Positions 27,093 through 36,168 are shown, counted from the first letter of the stretch. The stretch is 64,000 bases of DNA from DASPWW01 sp963803425 (GCA_963803425.1 CAWDMA010000001.1:1054001-1118000), one strand, 5' to 3'. Notes: generated by a model from the sequence alone, not told the origin. A program made the numbers and translations.

Positions 27093-28782
27093 CGCCGGGG
27101 CCGGGCCGTCGGAGGGGACCCGTCCGCTCCACGACGACGCCGGCGTCCAGCGTCACGATCTCGTCCACCAGCTCCAGCCCCTCGGGCCGGTGGGTCATCA
27201 GCAGCACGGAGCGATCGCCCGCGGCGGCCACCGCGTCGCGGACCAGCGCGGTCGCGGTCGGCCCGTCCAGGTGCGCGGTCGGCTCGTCGAGCAGCAGCAC
27301 CGGTGCGTCCGCGAGCAGCGCCCGCGCGACCACGAGGCGCTGGCGCTGACCGCCCGACAGCGCCACACCCTCCTCGCCCACGAGCGTGTCGAGCCCGTCC
27401 GGGAGGGAGGCCACCCAGTCGTCGATCCGAGCGCGGTTCAGGGCGCGATCGAGCTCACCGTCGGTGGCATCGGGACGCGCGACCAGGAGGTTGGCCCGGA
27501 TCGTGGAGTCGAACAGATGCGCCTCCTGGCCGGCGAGCGCGAACATCCGGCGGACATCTGCCTGGGAGTGCTCGCGCACGTCACGGCCGGCGATCGTCAC
27601 CCGGCCCGCCTCCGGATCGAGGAAGCGCAGCATCAGCGCCGTCACCGTGGACTTGCCGGCTCCGCTGGGGCCGACCAGTGCAACTCGCCGCCCCGGGTCG
27701 AGCCGGAGATCGACGCCGCGCAGGGCAGGCCGCTCATCGGGTCCGTAGCGGGCGGTCACCCCTTCGAGGGCGACGGGCGCGGCGACGGGCGAAAGGGGCC
27801 GCGCGAGGTCCGGGTCACGGACCGCCGGCTCGCGGCGGGTCAGATCGAGCACCCGCCGCCCCGCGGTCAGGGTCGCAGTCAGCCCGCGCGCCGCCTCGGG
27901 CAGCGGGGCGACCGACTCGAACGTGGAGAGGGCGAGCAGGGCGAGCGCCGCGACCAGGACACGATCGAGGGTCCCGGCGTCGCGCGCCGCGACGGCGATC
28001 GCGAGCACGCCCGTGGCGGTCACCGCGGCGACCAGAAGCGACAGCGCCTCGGCGAGCCCCGCCACGAACGCGTCCCGGCGTCCCAGCCCGGCGAGCTCGC
28101 GATCACGGGCACGCACTCGCGCCAGCGTCTCGTCCTCGCGACCGTACGCGACAAGCTCGGGCGCCCCTCGCAGCAGCTCGACGATGTCCGCGGTGAGCGC
28201 CGCGCGGGTCGAGGCCTGGCGGCGACCGGCGGCGCGTCCGCGTCCCGCCGCGAGCGCCGGGACGGCGACGCCGCCGGCGAGCAGCCCGAGCGCCAGGGTC
28301 GCGGCCGCCGCCGGCAGCAGCGCCGCGGTCGCACCCACGCAGACCGCGGCGGCGACCAGTGCGACGAGCAGCGGGCCGAGACCGCGCAGGTAGAGGTCCT
28401 GGAGGGAATCGACATCGCCGACCATGCGGCCGAGCAGCTCGCCCCGCCGGTAGCCCTCGAGCTGCGCAGGCGCCAGCGGCTCGATCCGCTCGTAGAAGCG
28501 GGCGCGGACCCGGCCCAGTGCCCTCAGCGCGAGGTCGTGCGAGGCGAGTCGCTCCATGTAGCGGGCGATCGGTCGGGCAAGGCCGAAGAAGCGCACCGCG
28601 ACGATCGTCACGGTCAACGCCAGGATGGGGGGCGCCTCTGCGGCGCGCGAGATCAGATAGCCGGCCGTGGCCATCAGCGCGACGCCGAAGCAGATCGCGA
28701 GCGCGCCGAGCACCGCACATAGCGCCACGCGCCAGGGCGACAAGTCCGCGATCGCAGCCAGGCCGCGCAAGCTGCGCATCAT
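27070..28782 (-). CDS. cydC: Thiol reductant ABC exporter subunit CydC
   Basis: A 570-residue half-ABC exporter. About six TM helices lie in residues 15-300. The nucleotide-binding domain has Walker A GPSGAGKSTVTALML, signature LSGGQRQRLVVARALL and Walker B PVLLLDEPTAHLD. CydDC exports cysteine and glutathione to the outer face and is needed for cytochrome bd assembly. Its start overlaps the cydD end by 4 bases (28779-28782), and it lies in order A-B-D-C downstream of cydAB, which supports the assignment over a generic multidrug exporter. The last residues (DFTPIG) are encoded by a repeat that also occurs upstream of cydA. Confidence 0.9.
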   Translation of the reverse strand: MMRSLRGLAAIADLSPWRVALCAVLGALAICFGVALMATAGYLISRAAEAPPILALTVTIVAVRFFGLARPIARYMERLASHDLALRALGRVRARFYERIEPLAPAQLEGYRRGELLGRMVGDVDSLQDLYLRGLGPLLVALVAAAVCVGATAALLPAAAATLALGLLAGGVAVPALAAGRGRAAGRRQASTRAALTADIVELLRGAPELVAYGREDETLARVRARDRELAGLGRRDAFVAGLAEALSLLVAAVTATGVLAIAVAARDAGTLDRVLVAALALLALSTFESVAPLPEAARGLTATLTAGRRVLDLTRREPAVRDPDLARPLSPVAAPVALEGVTARYGPDERPALRGVDLRLDPGRRVALVGPSGAGKSTVTALMLRFLDPEAGRVTIAGRDVREHSQADVRRMFALAGQEAHLFDSTIRANLLVARPDATDGELDRALNRARIDDWVASLPDGLDTLVGEEGVALSGGQRQRLVVARALLADAPVLLLDEPTAHLDGPTATALVRDAVAAAGDRSVLLMTHRPEGLELVDEIVTLDAGVVVERTGPLRRPGPGADFTPIG

Positions 28783-30446
28783 GCGGCCACCGGGGTCGCG
28801 GAGGGGCGTCCGGGGTCGAGCCGCACGATCCGGTCGGCGCGGGCGGCGAGCTCGGGGCGGTGCGCGATCACCAGGATCGTTCGAGTCCCGCGCATCCCAT
28901 CGATCGCGTCGGCGACGAGTCGCGCCGCCGCGAGATCGAGGTTCGCCGCCGGCTCGTCCAGGACGAGCAGCGGCGCGTCGCGCACAAGCGCCCGCGCGAG
29001 CGCGATGCGCTGACGCTGTCCCGCCGAGACCGGACGTCCCCCGTCACCGATCAGCGTGGCGTAGCCGCGCGGCAGCTCCCGGATGAATCCGTCCGCCCCC
29101 GCCAGCTCGGCCGCGGCCCGGACCTGCTCCCGGTCGGCGTCCGCCCTGCCGAGCCCGATGTTGTCGGCGACCGTGCCCCGAAACAGCGTCGGCTCCTGGG
29201 GAACCCACGCGATCTGCGCCCGCCACGCAGCAGGATCGCACTCGGCCAGATCGATTCCGCCGGCCGTCACCCGACCACGGCTGGGCTCCACGAGCCGCAG
29301 GATCAGCGATGCGACGGTGCTCTTTCCCGCACCGCTCGGCCCCACGAGGGCGGTGGAGATGCCGGGCTCGAGCTCGAGGTCGACCGCGTCGAGCACCGCA
29401 ACGGGCCGGGACGGGTAGGAGAACGAGACGCCCTCCAGCCGGACCAGGGCCCGACCGGGGCTCGGCGCCGGGAGAGCGCCGGATGGGGCGAGTCGCGGCG
29501 CGTCGATCAGATCGAGCATGCGCCCTGCGATCGCGAGGCCGTCCGCGCTCGCGTGGTACTGGGCGCCGAGGTTGCGCAGCGGCAGGTAGAGCTCCGGCGC
29601 CAGCACGAGCACGATCAGCGCGGGCTCGAACCCGATCCCGCCCTCGACGAGGCGGACACCGACCGTAACGGCGACCAGCGCGATCCCCAGCGTCGCGGCG
29701 AGCTCGAGCACCGCTCCGGACAGGAACGTCACCCGCAGGGTGCCCATCGTCGCGCGGCGGTACTGGTCGCTCACCCGCGCGATCCGCTCGGCCTGCTGGT
29801 CGGCGCGGTTGAATGCACGCAGAGTCGGCAGCCCGCGCACCACGTCGAGGAAGTGGTTCGCGAGCTGGCTCAGGGCCACCCGGCGGGCCTGCGTGCGCCG
29901 CTCCGTGTAGCGGCCTATCAACCACATGAACACCGGGACGAGCGGCAGCGTCAGCAGCATGATCCCCGCCGACAGGGGGTCGAGCCAGGCGACCAGCGCG
30001 ATCACGGCCACCGGCACGATCGTCGCCAGGGCGACCTGCGGCAGGTAGCGCGCGAACAGGGCCTCCAGCGCATCGATCCCCCCGACGGCAGTCGTCGCGA
30101 CCTCCCCGCTGTCGGCGCGGTCGACGGCAGTCGGCCGATCCCGAAGGCTGCACTCCACGAGCTCCAACCGCAGCTCGGACATGACGTCGGCGGCAGCGCG
30201 CCTGCCCGCGACCTCGAAGGCCCACATCGCCACCGCCCGCACGGCGATCACGGCCACCAGCAGAACGAGCGGCAGGGTCAGCTCGGCGAGCGGTGCGCCG
30301 CCGAAGCCGCGAGCGGCTATCCGGGCGAGCAGCACCGCCTGGGCGAGGACGAGGAGCCCGGCGAGCACCCCGATCGCGGCATCGGCCGCCAGCAGGACCC
30401 GCGCGGCCCGCGCGCGGCGGAGCAGGCGCGGGTCGAGGCTGTGCAC
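28779..30446 (-). CDS. cydD: Thiol reductant ABC exporter subunit CydD
   Basis: A 555-residue half-ABC exporter that pairs with CydC. Start GTG 30446 lies just after the cydB stop; longer readings pass antisense through cydB and are not real. TM domain residues are about 15-300 (for example PLSAGIMLLTLPLVPVFMWL), followed by an ATP-binding domain with Walker A GPSGAGKSTVASLIL, signature VSAGQRQRIALARAL and Walker B PLLVLDEPAANLD. As in other CydD proteins, the signature is SAGQ rather than SGGQ. Exports thiols for cytochrome bd maturation at the membrane. Confidence 0.9.
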   Translation of the reverse strand: MHSLDPRLLRRARAARVLLAADAAIGVLAGLLVLAQAVLLARIAARGFGGAPLAELTLPLVLLVAVIAVRAVAMWAFEVAGRRAAADVMSELRLELVECSLRDRPTAVDRADSGEVATTAVGGIDALEALFARYLPQVALATIVPVAVIALVAWLDPLSAGIMLLTLPLVPVFMWLIGRYTERRTQARRVALSQLANHFLDVVRGLPTLRAFNRADQQAERIARVSDQYRRATMGTLRVTFLSGAVLELAATLGIALVAVTVGVRLVEGGIGFEPALIVLVLAPELYLPLRNLGAQYHASADGLAIAGRMLDLIDAPRLAPSGALPAPSPGRALVRLEGVSFSYPSRPVAVLDAVDLELEPGISTALVGPSGAGKSTVASLILRLVEPSRGRVTAGGIDLAECDPAAWRAQIAWVPQEPTLFRGTVADNIGLGRADADREQVRAAAELAGADGFIRELPRGYATLIGDGGRPVSAGQRQRIALARALVRDAPLLVLDEPAANLDLAAARLVADAIDGMRGTRTILVIAHRPELAARADRIVRLDPGRPSATPVAA

Positions 30447-30451
30447 GAACG

Positions 30452-31516
30452 TCAGCCGGCCGTCGGCTTGTCGCCGGCCTTGGGAGCGAGCGTCTCGATC
30501 GGGCTCTGCACCGGCCCGGTGCCCCCGATCCGGGCTCGAAACACGTGATACGTCCACGCCTGGTACAGCAGCACCACCGGGGTCAGCACCAGCGCGACGA
30601 TGGTCATCACCTTGAGAGCGTAATGCGAGGACGAAGCGTTGGAGATGGTGAGGCTGTTGGCGAACTCGGGCGAGGAAACCAGAACCCGCGGGTACAGGCC
30701 GGTGAAGATCGTCGCGACGACGAGCACGGTCGCGAGCGCCGTCATCGTGAACGCCCAGCCGGCGCGGCCCCTGAGCACGAACGCCGCCGAGAGCACCACC
30801 GCCGCGGCAGCCGCAGCGGCCGGAATCGCCGGTCCGAGCACGCCGCGCTCGTTGCTGTCCGCGGCGACCACGACCGTCCACGCGACCAGGGCGGCGACGG
30901 CGACGGCGGCGGGGACGGCCAGCCTCCGGGCGGCAGCCGCTGCCCTCTCGCCCAGCCCGCCGCTGGTCCGCAGTGTCAGGTAGGCGGCCCCGTGGTACGC
31001 GAACAATAGGACGACGGTGGCTCCTGCGAACACCGTGTACGGGGTAAACAGATCGAAGAAGCCGCCGGCGTACTCGCCGCTCGAATCGAGCGGAACGCCG
31101 TGGACGAGGTTCGCGAGCGCCACGCCCCACACGAGTGCGGCGCCGAGGCTGCCGACGGTGTTGGCCCACTGCCAGGCTGCGCGCCACCTCGGGCTGTCGC
31201 TCTTCTCTCGCCACTCGAAGGAGACCACGCGCACGATCAGGCAGACCAGCACGAGCAGGAGCGCGATGTAGAAGCCCGAGAACATGCTCGCGTACCACTC
31301 CGGGAAGGCGGCAAACGTCCCGGCGCCCGCAACGACCAGCCACACCTCGTTGCCGTCCCACACCGGGCCGATCGACTCGAACATGTGCTCGCGGTCGTGC
31401 TCGTCGCGCGGCAGGAACGGGAGCAGCAGCCCGACCCCGAAGTCGAAGCCCTCGAGCAGGAAATAGCCGCCCCACAGGACCGCGATCAGAACGAACCAGA
31501 AGATCTCGAGGTCCAT
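30452..31516 (-). CDS. cydB: Cytochrome bd ubiquinol oxidase subunit II
   Basis: A 354-residue membrane subunit with about eight to nine helices. It starts MDLEIFWFVLIAVLWGGYFL at ATG 31516, behind GAGAGGCGGG. The family N-terminal block continues EGFDFGVGLLLPFLPRDEHD and GPVWDGNEVWLVVAGAGTFA. The C-terminal end has FANSLTISNASSSHYALKVM. Together with CydA it reduces oxygen to water at low oxygen tension, taking electrons from quinol. Its start lies 10 bases after the cydA stop and its end 5 bases before cydD, so all four genes form one operon. Confidence 0.95.
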   Translation of the reverse strand: MDLEIFWFVLIAVLWGGYFLLEGFDFGVGLLLPFLPRDEHDREHMFESIGPVWDGNEVWLVVAGAGTFAAFPEWYASMFSGFYIALLLVLVCLIVRVVSFEWREKSDSPRWRAAWQWANTVGSLGAALVWGVALANLVHGVPLDSSGEYAGGFFDLFTPYTVFAGATVVLLFAYHGAAYLTLRTSGGLGERAAAAARRLAVPAAVAVAALVAWTVVVAADSNERGVLGPAIPAAAAAAAVVLSAAFVLRGRAGWAFTMTALATVLVVATIFTGLYPRVLVSSPEFANSLTISNASSSHYALKVMTIVALVLTPVVLLYQAWTYHVFRARIGGTGPVQSPIETLAPKAGDKPTAG

Positions 31517-31526
31517 CGCCCGCCTC

Positions 31527-32927
31527 TCAGTACCCCATCGCCGCGACCGCGGGCTCCTCGTCCTCACCGGACGCCTCGGGCGGATCGAGCCTGGCGTAGT
31601 GCCGCATCAGCACGAAGTCGAGCACGCCCAGCGCGGCGTACAGAAGCACGAACGTGCCGAGGCTCGCCGCGATCGTGGCGCTGCTGACGGTCGGCGAGTT
31701 CGCCGTGGACGTCTTCAGCAGCCCGTCCACGATCCAGGGCTGCCGTCCCATCTCGGTCAGAATCCATCCCGAGGCGGCGGCGATGAACGGGGCAGCGATC
31801 ATGACCACGGCGGTCCACAGGAACCACCGGGTGGATTCGAGCTTACCCCTCCGATACAGCCAGGCCCCGACGGCCGCGAGAAGGAACATCAGCGTGCCGA
31901 GGTAGGCCATCACCCGCATCGCCCAATAGCACGCAGCGATGTTCGGCATGTAGTTGCCGGGGCCGAACTTCTGCTCGGACCGCTTCTGCAGAGGGTTGAT
32001 CCCCTCGACCTTGCCGTTCAGCGACCCAGTCGCGAGGTACGAGAGCAACTTCGGGATCGTGATGCTCACGCTCGGATCCTGGTCTTCCTTCGAGAAGCCG
32101 CCGATCTGGAACGCGGAGAAATCGGCCGGCTGCTCGGTCTCCCACAGGGCCTCCGCCGCCGCGATCTTCATCCCCTGCGCCTCGGTCACGGCGATCCCAA
32201 ACCGGCTGCCGACTGTCAGGTTCACGAGCGTGACGGGGACCGCGACGATCAGCGCCAACATCGCCGCCTTGCGGAACAGCTCCACGTTGCGGCCCCGCAG
32301 GAGGTGCCAGCACGCGATCCCGAGGATGACGATCAATGCGGTCGTCAGGCCCGCCAGGATCACGTGCGCCCAGGCGCGCAGCGCGAACTCGTTCGAGAGC
32401 AACGCCCATACGTCCGTCAGCTCCGCGCGACCGCCGTTGAGCTTGTACCCCACCGGGTGTTGCATCCACGAGTTGGCGACGAGGATGAAGAACGCCGACA
32501 GCCAGGTGCCGGCCGCTGCGATCCAGATCGTCGCCAGGTGCACTCGGCGGGGAAGCCGCCCCCAGCCGAAGATCCACAGGCCGAGGAACGTCGCCTCGAG
32601 GAAGAACGCCGCCAGGCCCTCGATCGCGAGCGGGGCGCCGAACACGTCCCCGACGAACCTCGAGTACTCGGACCAGTTCATCCCGAACTGGAACTCCTGC
32701 ACGAGGCCGGTCGCGACGCCGATCGCGAAGTTGATCAGCAGCAGGGTGCCGAAGAATCGGGTGAGCCGGTACCAGCGCTCGTCTCCGGTCCGGTGCCAGA
32801 TCGTCTGCATCACCGCAACCATCGGCGCGAGTCCCAGGGTGAGCGGGACGAAAATGAAGTGGTAGATCGACGTCGTCGCGAACTGGAGCCGCGCCAGGTC
32901 CACGGTTGTGATGGCGAGGGTGCTCAT
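31527..32927 (-). CDS. cydA: Cytochrome bd ubiquinol oxidase subunit I
   Basis: A 466-residue subunit that carries the three haems. It begins MSTLAITTVDLARLQFATTS, followed by the haem-ligand region IYHFIFVPLTLGLAPMVAV. Other family blocks are FGMNWSEYSRFVGDVFGAPL and MGRQPWIVDGLLKTSTANS, typical of CydA. It oxidises quinol on the outer face and reduces oxygen. The operon probably supports growth at low oxygen or under reactive-species stress. A 23-base repeat lies 41 bases upstream of its start, and a divergent redoxin gene begins 76 bases away, giving a shared control region. Confidence 0.95.
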   Translation of the reverse strand: MSTLAITTVDLARLQFATTSIYHFIFVPLTLGLAPMVAVMQTIWHRTGDERWYRLTRFFGTLLLINFAIGVATGLVQEFQFGMNWSEYSRFVGDVFGAPLAIEGLAAFFLEATFLGLWIFGWGRLPRRVHLATIWIAAAGTWLSAFFILVANSWMQHPVGYKLNGGRAELTDVWALLSNEFALRAWAHVILAGLTTALIVILGIACWHLLRGRNVELFRKAAMLALIVAVPVTLVNLTVGSRFGIAVTEAQGMKIAAAEALWETEQPADFSAFQIGGFSKEDQDPSVSITIPKLLSYLATGSLNGKVEGINPLQKRSEQKFGPGNYMPNIAACYWAMRVMAYLGTLMFLLAAVGAWLYRRGKLESTRWFLWTAVVMIAAPFIAAASGWILTEMGRQPWIVDGLLKTSTANSPTVSSATIAASLGTFVLLYAALGVLDFVLMRHYARLDPPEASGEDEEPAVAAMGY

Positions 32928-32967
32928 CGGACCACCTGATTATCACCGAGATCGCGCGATGCCTTCG

Positions 32968-32990
32968 TCATCCGATCGGGGTGAAATCGG
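32968..32990. promoter_or_regulatory. 23-bp repeat, copy 2 (between divergent cydA and redoxin genes)
   Basis: Identical over 23 bases to the copy at 27070-27092. Core on the minus strand TCACCCCGATCGGATGA, an imperfect TCACCC/GGgTGA palindrome. It lies 41 bases upstream of cydA and 13 bases upstream of the redoxin start, so a bound protein could act on both genes. Confidence 0.5.
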
Positions 32991-33003
32991 AGCAGCCCAT
33001 CAT

Positions 33004-33540
33004 ATGATCGTCGCCGCGATCGAGCCCTCTGCACGCGAGCCATTCCCCGACGTCGAACTCCCGGACCACACGGGTCGCACCAGAACGCTGTCCGAGCTGC
33101 CCGGCGGCGACCCGCTCGTCCTGCTCACCTCGCGCGGGTGGTGGTGCCCGAAGGAGCAGCGCTACATGCGCGAGCTGTGCCGGGTCCAGGACGAGTTCGA
33201 GGTCGCGTACGCGAAGCTCGTCGTGATCAGCACCGACCCGCCCGAGGTGCAGGCGGCGTTCCGGGCCGGGCTGGGCGCGCGGTTCACCTTCCTGTCCGAC
33301 GCCGAGCGGCGGTGGATCGGCCCGCTCGGCCTGTGCGAGGGCACCGACATGCTCCACCTTCCGTACCGGCCCGCTGCGTTCACCCTGTTCCCCGACCTGA
33401 CCATCCACCGCGCCTACAACGGATACTGGTACTGGGGCCGGGCGACGATGGAGGAGCTCCGCACCGACATGCGTGAGATCACCCGGCGGATCCGCACCGA
33501 CTGGGAGGTCGGGCCGGATCCGGGGGAGGGGCAGCTGTGA
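33004..33540 (+). CDS. Redoxin/AhpC-TSA-family peroxiredoxin-like protein
   Basis: A 178-residue thioredoxin-fold protein. It has FPDVELPDHTGRTRTLSELP at the start of the fold, then LVLLTSRGWWCPKEQRYMRE with Cys in the position of the peroxidatic Cys of RGxxCPxx peroxiredoxins. The next residues are not Cys, so a one-Cys mechanism, or use of the other Cys (ELCRV or LCEGTD), is possible. The start is ATG 33004, though longer in-frame starts exist. The stop overlaps the next gene as GTGA. Divergent placement next to cydA suggests a shared oxidative or oxygen response. Confidence 0.8.
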   Translation: MIVAAIEPSAREPFPDVELPDHTGRTRTLSELPGGDPLVLLTSRGWWCPKEQRYMRELCRVQDEFEVAYAKLVVISTDPPEVQAAFRAGLGARFTFLSDAERRWIGPLGLCEGTDMLHLPYRPAAFTLFPDLTIHRAYNGYWYWGRATMEELRTDMREITRRIRTDWEVGPDPGEGQL

Positions 33541-33998
33541 GCTCCGCTCAGCCGTTCGCGTACGTGAGCTTCGACGGGGAGCGCCTCCGCGAGGACCCGC
33601 GCGCCGGCCGGCGCCTGCGGGTGGACGCGCGCTGCGTCGACGGCGAGCCGGTCGCCGACGCGGTGGCGAGCGTGTGCGCGCTCGCCGACCCGGATGCGGC
33701 GCTCCGCTTCGACGAGCCCGAGGTCCAGCAAGCGAGACGCGACGCGCTGGAATGGTGGATCCCGCTGCTCGGCGACGACCTCGTCTGTCTCTCGACGTTC
33801 TCGCTCGACGCGAGCCGGTGCGCGGGCGCGGTCACGGTCGCGCGCCGCTCCGACGATCTCGGCGCCGACCCGTTCAGGCGGCTGTTCGAGCAGACGATCG
33901 CGCCGATCGGGTTCATGTCCGATGTGTCGCCGCCGCCCGGGCCGGTGATCGAGCGGTACTCCGGAGCGCCGTGGCCGGCCGGCCGGTTCGGCGGCTAG
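33537..33998 (+). CDS. Hypothetical protein (153 aa) coupled to the redoxin gene
   Basis: Start GTG 33537 overlaps the redoxin stop as GTGA, so it is made with the redoxin. The chain is soluble and acidic, with scattered cysteines (DARCVDGEP, SVCALADP) and blocks LEWWIPLLGDDLVCLSTFSL and RLFEQTIAPIGFMSDVSP. No known domain is recognised. The 3' end overlaps the convergent DHFR-like gene by 4 bases. An accessory role to the redoxin is inference from coupling only. Confidence 0.65.
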   Translation: MSSAQPFAYVSFDGERLREDPRAGRRLRVDARCVDGEPVADAVASVCALADPDAALRFDEPEVQQARRDALEWWIPLLGDDLVCLSTFSLDASRCAGAVTVARRSDDLGADPFRRLFEQTIAPIGFMSDVSPPPGPVIERYSGAPWPAGRFGG

Positions 33999-34633
33999 CT
34001 CAGAACCCGGTAGGCGAGATGGGTGACGGCGGGGGACGCCGCGACCGCGGCGATCTCGAGCCGCGGTTGCGCCTCGCCGCGCTCGAACAGGGAGACGCCG
34101 TCCCCGAGCAGCACCGGCACCAGGTTGACCCGGAGCTCGTCGACGAGTCCGGCGCCGAGCGCCTCGCGAATCGCCGCCGCGCCGCCGCCGATCGTGACCC
34201 GCTTCCCGCCGGCGGTCGCCCTTGCCCGCTGGACGGCGCTATCCACCCCCTCGGTCACGAAGGTGAACGTGGTCTCCCCAAGGGTGAGCGGCTCGCGCGG
34301 GTGATGGGTGAGCACGAACACCGGGTGATGGAACGGCGGCTCGTCGCCCCACCAGCCGTTCGCGTTCGGGTCGCGGTCCCACGCGCCCTCGCCGCCGCTG
34401 TACATCCGCCGGCCCATCACGGTGGCGCCCGCCGCGACCATCTCGTCGATCAGGCTGTCGCTGGGCGTCGCCTCGCCGCCCTCCATCCCGTGGCTGTGGC
34501 GCCACGCGCGCGAGCCGAAGGCCCACTCGTGGAGCTGCTCGCCGCCGCCGCCGAGGGGCTCGTCGAGCGTCGCGTCCGGACCCGCGACATACCCGTCGAG
34601 GGCCATCGAGATCTCGGCGACCACCGCGGCCAT
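33995..34633 (-). CDS. Dihydrofolate reductase-family protein (RibD C-terminal-like)
   Basis: A 212-residue reductase of the RibD_C/DHFR-like family. It begins VVAEISMALDGYVAGPDATL with the family MxxDG(Y/F)xA pattern. The middle has GATVMGRRMYSGGEGAWDRD and VFVLTHHPREP, and then VTIGGGAAAIREALGAGLVD with the GGGxxxR nucleotide loop. It probably uses NADPH; the substrate is unknown. ATG 34633 shares one base with the stop of the MFS gene upstream, so the two are transcribed together. Confidence 0.88.
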   Translation of the reverse strand: MAAVVAEISMALDGYVAGPDATLDEPLGGGGEQLHEWAFGSRAWRHSHGMEGGEATPSDSLIDEMVAAGATVMGRRMYSGGEGAWDRDPNANGWWGDEPPFHHPVFVLTHHPREPLTLGETTFTFVTEGVDSAVQRARATAGGKRVTIGGGAAAIREALGAGLVDELRVNLVPVLLGDGVSLFERGEAQPRLEIAAVAASPAVTHLAYRVLS

Positions 34634-36108
34634 CAGCCCGTCTCCGAGTACGCCGGCTCGCCTCCGCCCGACTCCGCCGACGCCGCCTCACGCTCCGCCT
34701 GCTGCTCGGGCTCGAGCACGGTGGTGGCGACCACGATCGAGACGAGGACCAGGGCCGCGCCGACCAGATAGGCGAGGTGGTAGCCGGAGTTGACCGCCTC
34801 CGCATTGTCGACCCCGTCCGCGAGCAGGGACCCGGTGCGCTCGGCCGACAGCGTCGCGAGCACGGCCAGCCCGATCGCGCCGCCGACCTGGAGGCTCGTG
34901 TTGACGAGCCCCGACGCAAGCCCCGCGTCGCTGCGGGTCGCCCCGGACATCGCCAGCGTCATCAAGGACGGGAAGGCGAGCCCGGCGCCGAGCCCGAACG
35001 GCACCAGCGCCGGCAGCAGGTCGATGGAGTAGGTCGCGTCGACGGGCGTGCGCGCGAACAGCAGCATCCCGGTCAGGATCAGCGCCATTCCCGGCAGCAG
35101 CGTCGCCTTGGCGCCGAACCTGTTGTTGAGCTGCGCGGTGAAGCGAAAGGTCATCGCCGCCATCACGATCGTCGCGGGCAGGAAGGCGAGCCCGACCTGG
35201 AGCGCGTCGTAGCCCAGGATCTGCTGCAGGTACAGCGCCCCGAGGAAGAACATCCCGAACATCCCGACAACGAGCAGCGCCTGGACCAGGTTCGCCCCTG
35301 CGACGTTCCGAGAGCGGAAGATCCGCAGTGGCATCAGCGGGTTCGGGATCCGGGCCTGGCGAGCGACGAACGCCGCCAGCAGGGCGATCGAGACGGCGCC
35401 CAGCACCAGGGTCTGGGCGGAGCCCCAGCCGTGCTCGTCGACCCCGAGGATCGTGTACACGCCGAGCATCAGCCCGACGGTGATCATCGCGGCGCCGATC
35501 ACGTCGGCGCCACCCTCCAGCCCGATCCCCGGGCGACCCTGCACGAACCGGCGCGCCGCCAGGATCGTCGCGATCCCGAATGGGAGGTTGACGAGGAAGA
35601 TCCAGTGCCAGCTCAGCCCGTCGGTGAGCGCGCCGCCGGCGAGCAGCCCGATCGAGCTGCCGGAGACGGCGACGAACGTGTAGATCCCGATCGCCCTCGC
35701 CCGCTCGCGCGGCTCCGGGAACATCGTCACCACCATCCCCAGGATCACCGCCGAGGTCAGCGCGCCGCCGATCCCCTGGACGAAGCGGGCGCCGATCAGC
35801 ATCTCCTGGCTCTGCGATGCCGCGCACAGGAGCGAGGCGGCGGTGAACACCGCCAGCCCGGTCAGGAACACGCGCCGCTCGCCGACCAGGTCGCCGAGCC
35901 GGCCGGCGAGCAGGAGCAGGCCGCCGAACGGGATCAGGTACGCGTTCACGACCCACGCGAGGTTGGACTGGGAGAAACCGAGATCGTCCTGGATCGTCGG
36001 GAGCGCGACGTTCACGATCGTCACGTCGAGGACGATCATCAGCATCCCGACGCACAGCACGTACAGCGCCGCCCACCTGCTGCGGCTATCGGTCATCTCT
36101 GCATCCAC
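34633..36108 (-). CDS. MFS drug transporter, DHA2 family (14 TM)
   Basis: A 491-residue major-facilitator protein with about 14 hydrophobic helices. It begins SRWAALYVLCVGMLMIVLDV (TIVNVALPTI follows, the DHA2 motif D1). Motif A-like GGLLLLAGRLGDLVGERRVF and motif C-like SGSSIGLLAGGALTDGLSWH are present. Members are proton-driven multidrug exporters of the EmrB/QacA type. The next gene downstream is a DHFR-like reductase. The upstream AHSA1/ArsR pair starts 60 bases away on the same strand and may regulate this gene. Confidence 0.9.
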   Translation of the reverse strand: MDAEMTDSRSRWAALYVLCVGMLMIVLDVTIVNVALPTIQDDLGFSQSNLAWVVNAYLIPFGGLLLLAGRLGDLVGERRVFLTGLAVFTAASLLCAASQSQEMLIGARFVQGIGGALTSAVILGMVVTMFPEPRERARAIGIYTFVAVSGSSIGLLAGGALTDGLSWHWIFLVNLPFGIATILAARRFVQGRPGIGLEGGADVIGAAMITVGLMLGVYTILGVDEHGWGSAQTLVLGAVSIALLAAFVARQARIPNPLMPLRIFRSRNVAGANLVQALLVVGMFGMFFLGALYLQQILGYDALQVGLAFLPATIVMAAMTFRFTAQLNNRFGAKATLLPGMALILTGMLLFARTPVDATYSIDLLPALVPFGLGAGLAFPSLMTLAMSGATRSDAGLASGLVNTSLQVGGAIGLAVLATLSAERTGSLLADGVDNAEAVNSGYHLAYLVGAALVLVSIVVATTVLEPEQQAEREAASAESGGGEPAYSETG

Positions 36109-36168
36109 GTGTTTCCCTCGTCTCGGTCGATTCGCGTTTCAGGTTAGGACGGCCGCGGAGGTCCGGAC

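Noticed and set aside
30447..31475. N-terminal extension of CydD through the cydB region
   Set aside because: The extension reads cydB in another frame; real CydD similarity starts at about 30446.
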